Shown here one piece after another: positions 17,699 to 25,845 of a DNA stretch of 64,000 bases. The notes beneath the pieces are model-generated. The model was not told the DNA's origin and searched no databases. It was given only the letters and a program-made list of their open reading frames with translations. Made by a program: the position numbers and the translations under genes. Source of the DNA: Pleomorphomonas sp. PLEO. Lineage in GTDB: Bacteria > Pseudomonadota > Alphaproteobacteria > Rhizobiales > Pleomorphomonadaceae. Every line of letters starts with the position of its first letter. Within the stretch, counting starts at the first letter, position 1. Location: positions 2,726,001 through 2,790,000 of the forward strand of contig NZ_CP166625.1 of NCBI RefSeq assembly GCF_041320595.1, written 5' to 3'.

Positions 17699-17769
17699 GT
17701 CATTCTAGGGAATGCTCGGACATACAAAAGCAGTTGGTCGGTAGGGGAGCTCTAGAGGCACAGCCGCCG

Positions 17770-18144
17770 TCAGGCGAGGGTGCTCACTGAACTCGTCGAT
17801 CCATGCATGGTTTCGGTCCAAGCATTAATCATTGCCCTGATGCGCAAGCGGCTTTCGTCGGGGATCTGGGTGACGACGCTTCCCGTTATATCGTCTATCT
17901 GCCGATAGACGATGGTGTCGGCTTCCTTGTCGACGGTGACGGTGGAACGCAGATTGGACGTATAGAGGGCCGACTGATCGGCGTTGCCGCGCGTATCGTT
18001 GCCGGAGTTGGCCGTCTCACTCGATTTGCTGACCGCCGATTCGACGGGCAGGTCGGTGCTTGCCGCCTGTCCCGCGGCCGCCGGCGCTCTAGGCACCGGC
18101 ACGCTTAGGCCCGGTACTCCCGGTCTCACGCTGCCGATATCCAT
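17770..18144 (-). CDS. FlaG-like flagellar protein
   Basis: 124 residues. The Ala/Pro/Ser-rich N-terminal part looks disordered. The C-terminal half 'STVTVDKEADTIVYRQID' followed by 'GSVVTQIPDE' and 'LRIRA' matches the pattern of the FlaG family (D-E/K-tD-ivv-iiD--TGevvrqIP-e). FlaG proteins affect filament length or flagellin handling, with no enzymatic activity known. The start at 18144 has AAGGA 8 bases upstream. The convergent neighbour is flaF. Confidence 0.7.
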   Translation of the reverse strand: MDIGSVRPGVPGLSVPVPRAPAAAGQAASTDLPVESAVSKSSETANSGNDTRGNADQSALYTSNLRSTVTVDKEADTIVYRQIDDITGSVVTQIPDESRLRIRAMINAWTETMHGSTSSVSTLA

Positions 18145-18611
18145 AACCCACGTCCTTTTCCGCAAATCCCAAAGGGTTCGCCTGAAAAAGACTGTAACAT
18201 GGGAAATTGAAGACGGTATTTATGGAATAGTTAAAGTTTTACCGATCCGGCGTTTTCCGCAGGTTTTCTCGGTTGCTCGAAATGTGTCTGGAGTAATGCC
18301 TGACGCCCCTCCGGCCGGCTCAGATAAGGGGAGGAGTCTTAACAAACAGCGAAGGAATGACACCTCCGGCCGTGGAAATATTGACAATCCGTATCGACGC
18401 GTAGAGGCCGCCCGATCCGATTGCTTTTGGCGAGGCAACGGGACCCCATATTCGCACTTGGAGTCGTTGCCGCATCTCGTGTCATCGAGAGCGGGGCATG
18501 GTTCAATTCCGCGCCGGGTTAACCGAGTACTCACCCAAACGATGGTAGAAACGGTCCGTCATCGCCGCCTTTCGGTCGGGATGGCGTCCACGCCATTGCG
18601 GAGCTGGGCAG
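18145..18611. other. Intergenic region, 467 bp
   Basis: No supported gene. The half next to the FlaG-like gene is less GC-rich than its surroundings. A TTAACC half-site occurs near 18522. Short frames on both strands lack ribosome sites and recognisable content. Confidence 0.4.
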
Positions 18612-19718
18612 ATGCGGGTGAATTTTCAGGACGTGAAATACATACCCGGCCTTGACGGCTTCCGCGCCATCGCCGTCCTGCTCGTTCTCGTCGCCCATTT
18701 CGGTTACGACCGCATCGTGCCGGGCGGCCTCGGGGTGACGATATTCTTCTTCATCTCCGGCTTTCTGATCACCTCGTTGCTGCTCAGCGAGAGAAACAAG
18801 TTCGGCTCGATTTCGATCCGCAACTTCTACATACGGCGCTTTCTGCGTCTATTGCCCGAACTTACGGGACTGGTCGTCGTCTCCGGCTTTTATCGCGCGC
18901 TGCTTGGGCACCCGCTCGGCATCGGTGAAATCGTGGCCGCGTTCACCTACACGACCAATTACTTCGTCTTCTGGCTGGAAAATCATGGTGGGGCATTTTC
19001 GCTCGCCTGGCCGCAGCTGTGGTCGCTGTCGGTCGAGGAGCACTATTACATTACCTTCCCGGCGATCTTCGCCTTCCTGCTGACCAGCTCTGCACGGGCG
19101 AGGGTATTCTTTGCCTCGGTGTTCATCCTGGGGCTCGCCTATCGCCTTTTCCTGGTGCTTGGCGGGCACGTCGACGTGTTGGCCCAGCATCCTTATACAT
19201 ATCTGGCCTCGGAGGCGCGGTTCGACTCCATCGCTTACGGTGCCGCTCTTGCCTTTCTCTGCCAGCGGGCGTGGGAGCTGTCTCGTGGCAAGGGGATGGC
19301 CGTGGGGCTAGCCGGTGGTCTTCTGCTGCTGCTGACGCTCCTGGTCCGGGGGGATGTCTTCCGCGAGACGATCCGTTACTCCATCCAGGGCGTGGCGTTG
19401 CTGTTGGTATTCACGGCGATCTATCGCTCAGCGGCTTGGGACTGGACCATGTCCATCCTGGAGTCATCGCTGTTCCGCCGGCTCGGCGTACTGTCCTACG
19501 GCGCCTATCTCTGGCACTTCGAGTACCTGTTCCTGTCGGGCTACGTCTTCGGCGATGTGCCGCCGACGAGCGGTGCGGAGCGCCTCATCTTCCTTGCTTG
19601 CGGTCTTGTCTTTTCCTTTGGAGCCGCCGAGCTGTCCTACCGCTTTATCGCGCAGCCGATGCAGACACTCAGGCATCACTTCTCCATGCGGGCACCAAGT
19701 CCCACCGCGGCGGAGTAA
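18612..19718 (+). CDS. Acyltransferase family 3 membrane protein
   Basis: 368 residues, about ten membrane segments. 'YIPGLDGFRAIAVLLVLVAH' is the acyltransferase-3 entry motif with its catalytic-type histidine, 'FFFISGFLIT' follows, and 'WSLSVEEHYYITFP' is the second conserved block. Such proteins O-acylate extracytoplasmic sugars. It lies between flagellar genes, so modification of flagellin glycan or surface polysaccharide linked to motility is possible, though only by context. It is full length, unlike the fragment at the left edge of the window, and is transcribed alone. Confidence 0.88.
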   Translation: MRVNFQDVKYIPGLDGFRAIAVLLVLVAHFGYDRIVPGGLGVTIFFFISGFLITSLLLSERNKFGSISIRNFYIRRFLRLLPELTGLVVVSGFYRALLGHPLGIGEIVAAFTYTTNYFVFWLENHGGAFSLAWPQLWSLSVEEHYYITFPAIFAFLLTSSARARVFFASVFILGLAYRLFLVLGGHVDVLAQHPYTYLASEARFDSIAYGAALAFLCQRAWELSRGKGMAVGLAGGLLLLLTLLVRGDVFRETIRYSIQGVALLLVFTAIYRSAAWDWTMSILESSLFRRLGVLSYGAYLWHFEYLFLSGYVFGDVPPTSGAERLIFLACGLVFSFGAAELSYRFIAQPMQTLRHHFSMRAPSPTAAE

Positions 19719-19735
19719 ACAAGCGGGACGGTCGA

Positions 19736-20215
19736 TCAGAGGCTGCGGTTGACGGCGACGCCGCGCGCGCCCATGAGGTAGGGGGGCTGCGTGTGGCCGC
19801 TGCGGCCATAGACGGCGGGTGCCTCGGCTCTGCCGACTTCGGTCGCAACGGTGCGCAGGATGTCCTCGGCGACGTCGCGGGCGGTGTCGAGAACGGCCAG
19901 GTTGATCTGCACTTCCGAGCGGAACAATTCATGACGCTTGAGGAGGGCGGCCGTCTCGTCCGGCATATAAGCCTTGAGCGTCTCGATCTCGTCGCGGGCG
20001 GCCAGCATAAGGCGGGTATAGAGGGCCGCCTTCTCTTCCTTGTCCATGGCCAGTTCGCCAGCCAGCCGAAGCTTGCCGGCCTTGACCAGAGCCGTTTCCT
20101 CGCGAAGCAGGACCAGCAGGTCCTCCATGGCATTGCTTAGCTTTTCAACAAGCTTGCCGGCGATCTCCGGGCTCGTGATGAGCTTCGGGCGGTTATCCTG
20201 CAGCGCGATGCTCAT
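19736..20215 (-). CDS. FlgN-like flagellar export chaperone
   Basis: 159 residues, almost entirely helical, with 'KLVEKLSNAMEDLLVLLREE' and 'RDEIETLKAYMPDETAALLK', the coiled-coil layout of FlgN. FlgN binds the hook-associated proteins FlgK and FlgL before export. Identification rests on helical pattern, size and place at the end of flgI-flgJ, because FlgN sequences are weakly conserved. Its start overlaps the flgJ-like stop by 4 bp. Confidence 0.7.
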   Translation of the reverse strand: MSIALQDNRPKLITSPEIAGKLVEKLSNAMEDLLVLLREETALVKAGKLRLAGELAMDKEEKAALYTRLMLAARDEIETLKAYMPDETAALLKRHELFRSEVQINLAVLDTARDVAEDILRTVATEVGRAEAPAVYGRSGHTQPPYLMGARGVAVNRSL

Positions 20216-20532
20216 CCGGCGTGCCCTTCTTGTATCTTGATCAGTTCGGACGCTATGCCGTCGGCAATGCCTAGGCCGCCCTTCTTGACGAAATCCTTCG
20301 CATACTGGTCGAGCAGCATGTCGCGCCAAGTCTCGTTGGAGCTGTCCGACTTGCCGTTCAGGGGGTCGACGGAGACGTCCTTGAACATGGACTTGAAGGC
20401 GTCGGCGACATAGACGGACTCGAAATCCTCGGCGACGGCGTGCGCCTTCTTGGAGACGGCGTCCTTGTCCATGCCGGAGTAGGCCTTGGAGGCGAAGGCC
20501 GAAGCGGCGGAGGAGAGGCTGCTGGTCTCCAT
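20212..20532 (-). CDS. flgJ: Rod-binding protein (FlgJ N-terminal domain type)
   Basis: 106 residues matching the rod-binding domain of FlgJ: 'AVAEDFESVYVADAFKSMFK' and 'WRDMLLDQYAKDFVKKGGLG'. It lacks the C-terminal muramidase domain, which is normal for alphaproteobacteria, where a separate lytic enzyme is used. The ATG at 20532 shares one base with the flgI stop (TGATG) and has GGAGG 7 bases upstream. A GTG one codon earlier is less likely. Confidence 0.88.
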   Translation of the reverse strand: METSSLSSAASAFASKAYSGMDKDAVSKKAHAVAEDFESVYVADAFKSMFKDVSVDPLNGKSDSSNETWRDMLLDQYAKDFVKKGGLGIADGIASELIKIQEGHAG

Positions 20533-21644
20533 CACATCACCTCCACGTTGGCTTGTAGCGCGCCGGCCGCCTTGATCGCCTGCAGGATGGAAATGAGGTC
20601 GCGAGGACCGAGGCCAAGGGCATTGAGCCCGTCGACCAGCTCCTGCAAGGTCACGCCCGAACGGACGACGGCGAGCTTGTGTTCCTTGCCGTCCGCCACT
20701 TGGATCTGCGTCTGAGGCGTTACGACGGTCTGGCCGCTGGACAATGGCCCTGGCTGCGACACCTGAGGACTTTCGGTGATCATCACCGTCAGATTGCCTT
20801 GGGCGACGGCGACCGTCGACACGCGCACTTCCTGGCCCATGACGATGATGCCCGTTGCCTCGTCCACCACCACCTTGGCCGGTAGGTCGGGCTCGACAAT
20901 CAACTGTTCGACGTCGGTCAGCAGGTCGACGATATTGCCCCTGAACTTGGGGGGCATCGACAAGCGGACCGTCGCCGGGTCGGTCGGCTCTGCTACTGGC
21001 GATCCGTAGAGATCGTTGATGGCAAGCGCGATGCGGCGTGACGTGGTGAAGTCAGGGTTGCGCAGGGACAGGCGGACGGTGCTGAGGTCGGTCAGCTTGA
21101 ATTGCAGCTCGCGCTCGATGACGGCGCCGTTGCTGATGCGGCCTTGCGTGGGCACGCCGCGGGAAATCTTGGCGGCGTCGCCCTGGATGTCGAAGCCGCC
21201 GACGGCGATCGCCCCCTGGCCAATGGCGTAAACCTCGCCATCGGCGCCCATGAGCGGCGTCACCAGCAACTGGCCGCCCTGGAGATTCTTGGCATCGCCG
21301 AGCGCGCTGACCGACACGTCAATGGCCGTACCTTGGGCAGCAAAGGCCGGCAGTTTGGCCGTGACCATGACCGCCGCGGTGTTGGCGGTGCGCATGGTGG
21401 CGTCGCGGACGTTGACGCCGAGCCGTTCGAGCATCGCCTGGAGGCTCTGCTTGGTGAAAGGCGAGTTGTTCAGGCTGTCGCCGGTGCCTTGCAAGCCGAC
21501 AACGAGGCCGTAGCCGATGAGCTGGTTCTCGCGAACCCCCTCGACATTGACGATATCCTTGATGCGCGAAGCGGCGATCGCCGCTTCGGCGCCCATCAGG
21601 ACGAACATGAGGGCGCCTAGCGCGCCGAGAATCCTAAATCGCAT
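20532..21644 (-). CDS. flgI: Flagellar P-ring protein FlgI
   Basis: 370 residues with a Sec signal peptide (first about 25 residues, ending 'AEAAIAAS') and the diagnostic mature start 'RIKDIVNVEGVRENQLIGYG'. FlgI forms the periplasmic P ring around the rod. The start at 21644 is chosen because GGGG stands 9 bases upstream and the signal peptide then has normal length; ATGs at 21650 and 21653 are too close to that site. It is the first gene of flgI-flgJ-flgN-like, under the sigma-54 promoter at 21691-21707. Confidence 0.95.
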   Translation of the reverse strand: MRFRILGALGALMFVLMGAEAAIAASRIKDIVNVEGVRENQLIGYGLVVGLQGTGDSLNNSPFTKQSLQAMLERLGVNVRDATMRTANTAAVMVTAKLPAFAAQGTAIDVSVSALGDAKNLQGGQLLVTPLMGADGEVYAIGQGAIAVGGFDIQGDAAKISRGVPTQGRISNGAVIERELQFKLTDLSTVRLSLRNPDFTTSRRIALAINDLYGSPVAEPTDPATVRLSMPPKFRGNIVDLLTDVEQLIVEPDLPAKVVVDEATGIIVMGQEVRVSTVAVAQGNLTVMITESPQVSQPGPLSSGQTVVTPQTQIQVADGKEHKLAVVRSGVTLQELVDGLNALGLGPRDLISILQAIKAAGALQANVEVM

Positions 21645-21690
21645 TGTCATCATCCCCGTGTTTCCCGACACGGCTTCCCAACAGTGTTTT

Positions 21691-21707
21691 CGCAATCGGC
21701 ATGCCAA
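21691..21707 (-). promoter_or_regulatory. Sigma-54 promoter of flgI operon
   Basis: Read on the minus strand, TTGGCATGCCGATTGCG matches the RpoN consensus with correct GG-N10-GC spacing. It ends 47 bp before the flgI start. Confidence 0.83.
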
Positions 21708-21801
21708 GACTTTGCCAAGGGCCAATTTGGTTAAGGTGCTGATATGAAAATATTATTTTGTGCTCCGCCAAATGGGCGATCACGGTTTGCGCTTTATGGC
21801 C

Positions 21802-21814
21802 GGCATTTCTTGCC
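21802..21814. promoter_or_regulatory. GGCA-N5-TGCC palindrome between flgI and fliX (ftr-like)
   Basis: GGCATTTCTTGCC, extended by flanking C and G to CCGGCA-N5-TGCCGG. It lies about 95 bp upstream of the flgI sigma-54 promoter and 66 bp before fliX, so one site could serve both genes. Confidence 0.5.
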
Positions 21815-21879
21815 GGGTGGGCCCGGAAGCGGTAACCTTGCCGTGTCGAAACTGCCGGGTCAGCCTCAGGGAACGATTG

Positions 21880-22302
21880 ATGCGCATTCAGGGTCCGAAC
21901 CGCCTCGGGGGTGTCTCCTCGGGGTCGTCGACGAAGCGAACCGATGGATCGGGGTTCTCGCTCCCATCCGAAGGGGAAGGCGACGCGCCGAAAACGTCTA
22001 CCGCGACCGCTACTCATGCGCTTGCCGGGCTCGATGCGTTGATCGCCCTGCAGTCGGTCGATGCCGACGCGCCACGCAAGAAGCGCAAGGCGGTGAAACG
22101 GGGGCGCGACCTTCTGGACAAGCTCGACGAAATCCGCATTGGTCTCTTGTCGGGGCAGATGTCGGGCGAGGCGATCGCTCGCATTCTCAACCTGCTCGAC
22201 GAGACGGAGCCGACCGGCGATCCGCGGCTCGATGGCCTTATGGAGGACATCGCGCTCAGGGCGGAAGTAGAGCTTGCCAAGCTCGGCTATTTCCGGAATT
22301 GA
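21880..22302 (+). CDS. fliX: Flagellar assembly regulator FliX
   Basis: A 140-residue protein beginning 'MRIQGPNRLGGVSS', with C-terminal 'ALRAEVELAKLGYF', the conserved ends of FliX. In Caulobacter FliX couples assembly of the early basal body to activity of the sigma-54 activator FlbD. The frame is open further upstream, but the start at 21880 fits the family. Its presence supports a FlbD-type circuit here, matching the sigma-54 promoters and palindromes; flbD itself is not in the window. Confidence 0.88.
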   Translation: MRIQGPNRLGGVSSGSSTKRTDGSGFSLPSEGEGDAPKTSTATATHALAGLDALIALQSVDADAPRKKRKAVKRGRDLLDKLDEIRIGLLSGQMSGEAIARILNLLDETEPTGDPRLDGLMEDIALRAEVELAKLGYFRN

Positions 22303-22465
22303 GTCCTTCGCTCGCCGCTGAAACGGCGGGAGGCCGCTTAATCGATTGATATGTATTGGTAAACGCCAACCCTACAAGGTTTGGTGATTTTCTTGCATTT
22401 GCCGTTGTAGGGCGAGGGGCAGATAGCTATATTCCGCCCGCCTTCGTGGTATGTGAGGACCGTCG

Positions 22466-22882
22466 ATGTCGATTGAGCTTGCGGATGACTACCGGCCGTC
22501 CGACGACGAGCCGTTCATGAATGATCGCCAGCGCGAATACTTCCGGCGCAAACTGCTTCAGTGGAAGGAGGATATCCTCCGCGAGAGCAAGGAGACCCTC
22601 GTAAATCTTCAGAACGAGAACACCAATCTGCCGGATATCGCCGACCGTGCGTCGTCGGAAACCGACAGGTCGATTGAACTCCGTGCGCGTGACCGCCAGC
22701 GCAAGCTGATCTCCAAGATCGAGTCGGCCATCAAGCGGATCGAGGATGGCTCCTACGGCTATTGCGAGGAGACCGGCGAACCAATCTCGCTGAAGCGTCT
22801 CGACGCTCGCCCTATCGCCACGCTGTCGATCGAGGCGCAGGAGCGGCATGAGCGGCGCGAGAAGGTTTATCGCGACGAGTGA
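22466..22882 (+). CDS. dksA: RNA polymerase-binding transcription factor DksA
   Basis: 138 residues: an N-terminal coiled coil ('MNDRQREYFRRKLLQWKEDI'), then the 'ERIEDGSYGYC'-type finger region and C-terminal helix 'EAQERHERREKVYRD'. DksA binds the RNA polymerase secondary channel and acts with ppGpp. Only one cysteine of the zinc finger remains (in 'YGYCEETGEP'). The positions equivalent to the other three carry non-Cys residues, as in other rhizobial DksA proteins, so it is probably zinc-independent. It follows fliX, as in many alphaproteobacteria. Confidence 0.93.
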   Translation: MSIELADDYRPSDDEPFMNDRQREYFRRKLLQWKEDILRESKETLVNLQNENTNLPDIADRASSETDRSIELRARDRQRKLISKIESAIKRIEDGSYGYCEETGEPISLKRLDARPIATLSIEAQERHERREKVYRDE

Positions 22883-22910
22883 CAGAACCACCTGTTCCCA
22901 AAACATGATG

Positions 22911-22939
22911 AAAGGGGCGCTCTCGAGGCGCCCCTTTTC
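22911..22939 (+). terminator. Terminator of dksA
   Basis: Perfect 10-bp stem AAAGGGGCGC / GCGCCCCTTT with a 7-base loop, then TT. It begins 29 bp after the stop codon. Confidence 0.9.
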
Positions 22940-22995
22940 GTTTGCCGGTTTTTCGGCGCCGGCATCGGATGCTTTCTGATCGGAGGTTCCGCTTG

Positions 22996-23151
22996 GGCGC
23001 GACCTCCCGGAATGACTTGGGAAGGGGAGGTCGCGCCGCTCGGGAAAGCCGGCCTGGACTTTGGGAAGGGGCCGGCGGGATCGCTTCGGGCCAATTGGGG
23101 AGCGGCCCTTCGGCGACACGGCTCGCTTGGGATGCTTGGGGAGCGCGAGCC
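22996..23151. repeat. Tandem array of four inverted repeats between dksA and flgH
   Basis: The dksA-flgH gap (22883-23279) holds no supported gene but has four successive perfect inverted repeats: 13 bp at 22996-23008/23025-23037, 7 bp at 23048-23054/23070-23076, 5 bp at 23088-23092/23104-23108 and 7 bp at 23120-23126/23145-23151. Stem sequences differ, but the 3' part of each loop is similar (TTGGGRAG). This suggests a structured RNA or a repetitive element with pairing conserved. It could also serve as the 3' end of flgH transcripts. Confidence 0.5.
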
Positions 23152-23279
23152 GATCTCTGGTGTTCGTCTCGAAAACCTGAAAGGCCAGGATTTCGGTGTT
23201 GCGGCCTGACCGGCCTGTGCCCGTTCGGGCTTGTCTTCACCTGGGGATTTTTCAGTTCAGGAAATTCCCCAGGCTCCGG

Positions 23280-24023
23280 TCAGAATGGCAGGAGGATATC
23301 GAGCACCTGCTGGCCGCTGCGGGGCTGTTGCACGTCGGAGATCTGACCACGGCCACCGTAGGAGATGCGGGCTTCCGCGATCTTGGTGCTCTCAATGGTG
23401 TTGTCGGATGCGATGTCTTCCGGGCGGACGACACCTGCCACCACAAGTTCGCGGATCTCGTAATTGACGCGTACTTCCTGACGACCTTCGATGACGAGAT
23501 TGCCGTTAGGCAGAAGCTGGGTCACCACGGCGGCGACGTTGGTCGACAAGCTTTCCGACCGGTCGATCGTGCCTGTGCCCTTGTAGGAGGACGCGCCGTC
23601 CGTGGAGGCAAGATCACTCGACGACATGCCGGCGGGCAGGACGATTTTATCGATCGCCGTGCCGACCGCGCCGCCGACGCCGGTCGAGTCGCTCGACTTG
23701 CGCGTCCGCTCGGTTGAGTTGTCGAAGGCTGCCTTATCGGAAATCTCTACCTTGACGGTGAGAATGTCGCCGATGTTACGGGCGCGCTGGTCCTTGAAAA
23801 AGGTACGCGAGCCGGACTGCCACAACGAGTTGGGGCTGTAGGCCATAGGCTGCACGCTGGGCATGGGCATCTGCACCGGCTTGTAGCCGGCCTGAGCGGT
23901 GGGGTTCTCGATCGCCGACAACTTGGGTGTCTGGCCAACCTGCGACAGGCGATCCATGGTGCTGCCGCAGGCGGCGAGGCCGGTGCCGACGAGGGTGATG
24001 GCGAGGACATTGGGCAAACGCAT
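23280..24023 (-). CDS. flgH: Flagellar L-ring lipoprotein FlgH
   Basis: 247 residues with a lipoprotein signal ending at the lipobox 'GLAACG'. Conserved 'SLWQSGSRTFFKDQRARNIG' and 'DILTVKVEI', and C-terminal 'EARISYGGRG' followed by 'VLDILLPF', are FlgH landmarks. It forms the outer-membrane L ring. Last gene of the flgF-flgG-flgA-flgH unit, 10 bp after flgA. Confidence 0.95.
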   Translation of the reverse strand: MRLPNVLAITLVGTGLAACGSTMDRLSQVGQTPKLSAIENPTAQAGYKPVQMPMPSVQPMAYSPNSLWQSGSRTFFKDQRARNIGDILTVKVEISDKAAFDNSTERTRKSSDSTGVGGAVGTAIDKIVLPAGMSSSDLASTDGASSYKGTGTIDRSESLSTNVAAVVTQLLPNGNLVIEGRQEVRVNYEIRELVVAGVVRPEDIASDNTIESTKIAEARISYGGRGQISDVQQPRSGQQVLDILLPF

Positions 24024-24033
24024 CTTACGATCC

Positions 24034-25032
24034 TCAGTTCATCGCCGTCTTCAAGACGGACGGGCCGCTCGACGCGGTCACCTCGACGGTGCCGGCACTG
24101 GTGACAACGCCCTGGATGGTGCGCTTGGACTGTTCGTTCAGCACGGAGACGAGGTCGCCCTTGGCGCCGTCGCCGAGGGCGCGGCCGCGAGCGCTGAGCG
24201 TCAGGCCGGGGCGGGAATACTGTAGCGTGACCAGGTCGCCGCGCAGGATGATACGGGGCGGTTCGATGTCGGCGGTGGCGATGAGCTCGCCGGCTCGGAG
24301 GGGGCGCTTGGCGGCCATGTCGATGAGCTCGTTGGTGTCGATCGCAGTCGAGCCGGGCACACGCCGCTTGTCGATGCGGACGATGGTAACGTCGGACGCG
24401 TGGATGACGTCGCGGCGGTCAATCGGTCGGCTGAGAACCGGGACGGCCATGGTCTCCACGGCGCGGCCGGTGACCGTCAGCGTCCGCTCGTCGCCACCAA
24501 GGTCGATGGCGACGGTGGCGTTGAAGCGGCCGGATTCTGGCTGAACAAGAAAGTCGGAGAGAATGGCCGGTGTGGCGGCGCTGGCCGCGGCGGTAACCGG
24601 AGCGATCATTCCGTCGAAGGCGATGTCGATGTTGTCGGCCGCGACGCCGAGGCGGGTGGCGGCGGCGGCGGCGACAAGGGCCTTGATGGTGGTCGCGTCG
24701 ACCATGACGGCGCGGCGGACGACGGTAACGTTGGTGAAGGTCGGTAGACGATCGACGGCAAGGCCGGCGGCTTCGGCGGCCTTGACCGCGGCGGTGGCTG
24801 GCAGAGCTCCGGTGACGCCGAGTTCCGGGGCTCTGAATACGGCCCGGTCGGCGAGATCGCCGGCGCCGTCGAACAGGTCGCCCAGGGTGACGATGGAGCC
24901 ATTGATCTCGACGCGCTGCCTGAGTTCGGCGGCGGACGCCTGATGGGTGGCAATGAAGCCGGCTGCCAAGCTCGCGAGGGCCGCGGCGAGGAAGATCCGG
25001 AGAAGGAGGGCGCGCATCATGGCGGTTCTCAC
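24034..25032 (-). CDS. flgA: Flagellar P-ring assembly chaperone FlgA
   Basis: About 332 residues with a Sec signal peptide (cut after 'THQASA') and the C-terminal SAF-type domain ('RRDVIHASDVTIVRIDKRRV', 'PLRAGELI', 'VSVLNEQSKRTIQGVVTSAG'). FlgA is the periplasmic helper for FlgI polymerisation. A GTG start at 25032 overlaps the flgG stop by 4 bp (GTGA), suggesting coupling. ATGs at 25020 or 25017 are alternatives that keep the signal peptide. Confidence 0.92.
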   Translation of the reverse strand: MRTAMMRALLLRIFLAAALASLAAGFIATHQASAAELRQRVEINGSIVTLGDLFDGAGDLADRAVFRAPELGVTGALPATAAVKAAEAAGLAVDRLPTFTNVTVVRRAVMVDATTIKALVAAAAATRLGVAADNIDIAFDGMIAPVTAAASAATPAILSDFLVQPESGRFNATVAIDLGGDERTLTVTGRAVETMAVPVLSRPIDRRDVIHASDVTIVRIDKRRVPGSTAIDTNELIDMAAKRPLRAGELIATADIEPPRIILRGDLVTLQYSRPGLTLSARGRALGDGAKGDLVSVLNEQSKRTIQGVVTSAGTVEVTASSGPSVLKTAMN

Positions 25033-25817
25033 TTACCGAGGCTGGCGGTTGTCTGCGACATTTCGTCGGCGGCCGTGATGATGCGGGAGTTCATCTCATA
25101 GGCACGCTGCGCCGAGATCAGCGACGACAGTTCGTTCACCGACTCGACGTTCGAGGACTCGAGATAATTCTGCAGCAGCGTGCCGTAGCCGGCATCCCCG
25201 GGGTTGCCGGTCTGGGCGGTGCCGCTCGAAGCTGTCTCGAGGAACAGGTTGTCGCCCATCGAGTCCAGGCCGTTCTTGTTGACGAAGCGGGCGAGCTGAA
25301 TCTGGCCGAGCACTGTCGCGGTGTTGGCGTTGCCGATCTTGGCCTGCACCTGGCCGGTATTGGAAATGGTGAGATCGCTGGCGTTGTTCGGCACCGTGAT
25401 GGCCGGGTTCACAGTGTAGCCGTCGGCGGTCACCAGCGTGCCGGTGGAGTCGAGTTCGAAGGAGCCGTCGCGGGTATAGGCGGCGCGGCCATCGGGGAGG
25501 GTGATCTGGAAGAAACCATCACCACGGATGGCGATATCCTTGTCGTTGCCGGTGGACTCCGGGTCGCCCTGGGTCATGTTGCGCGGCGTCCCAACGACGC
25601 GGACACCCGAGCCGAGCTGAACGCCAGCGGGTACCTGCGTGCCGGAATCGGACGTGTTCGAACCCTGACGGCGCAGCGTCTGGTACAATAGATCCTGGAA
25701 ATTGGCGCGCTGGCTCTTGTAGCCCGTGGTGCGCATGTTGGCGATGTTGTTGGAGATGACGGAGACGTTGGTCTCCTGGGCCTTCATGCCGGTGGCGGCG
25801 ATGGTAAGGGCTTTCAT
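25029..25817 (-). CDS. flgG: Flagellar distal rod protein FlgG
   Basis: 262 residues, the usual FlgG length. 'MKALTIAATGMKAQE' and 'NISNNIANMRTTGYK'-type N-terminus, 'IRGDGFFQI' in the middle and C-terminal 'SNVESVNELSSLISAQRAYE' identify the distal rod subunit. It lies 28 bp downstream of flgF. Confidence 0.95.
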   Translation of the reverse strand: MKALTIAATGMKAQETNVSVISNNIANMRTTGYKSQRANFQDLLYQTLRRQGSNTSDSGTQVPAGVQLGSGVRVVGTPRNMTQGDPESTGNDKDIAIRGDGFFQITLPDGRAAYTRDGSFELDSTGTLVTADGYTVNPAITVPNNASDLTISNTGQVQAKIGNANTATVLGQIQLARFVNKNGLDSMGDNLFLETASSGTAQTGNPGDAGYGTLLQNYLESSNVESVNELSSLISAQRAYEMNSRIITAADEMSQTTASLGK

Positions 25818-25845
25818 TGCGGGCGCTCCCTAGAGCAAAAATCGA

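Noticed and set aside
17984-18655. 223-codon plus-strand frame spanning the FlaG-like gene and the gap to the acyltransferase
   Set aside because: Overlaps the supported minus-strand gene and runs out of frame into the acyltransferase; no recognisable content.
23012-23209. 65-codon frame in the dksA-flgH gap
   Set aside because: Covered largely by inverted repeats; composition explained by those, no family match that I recognise.
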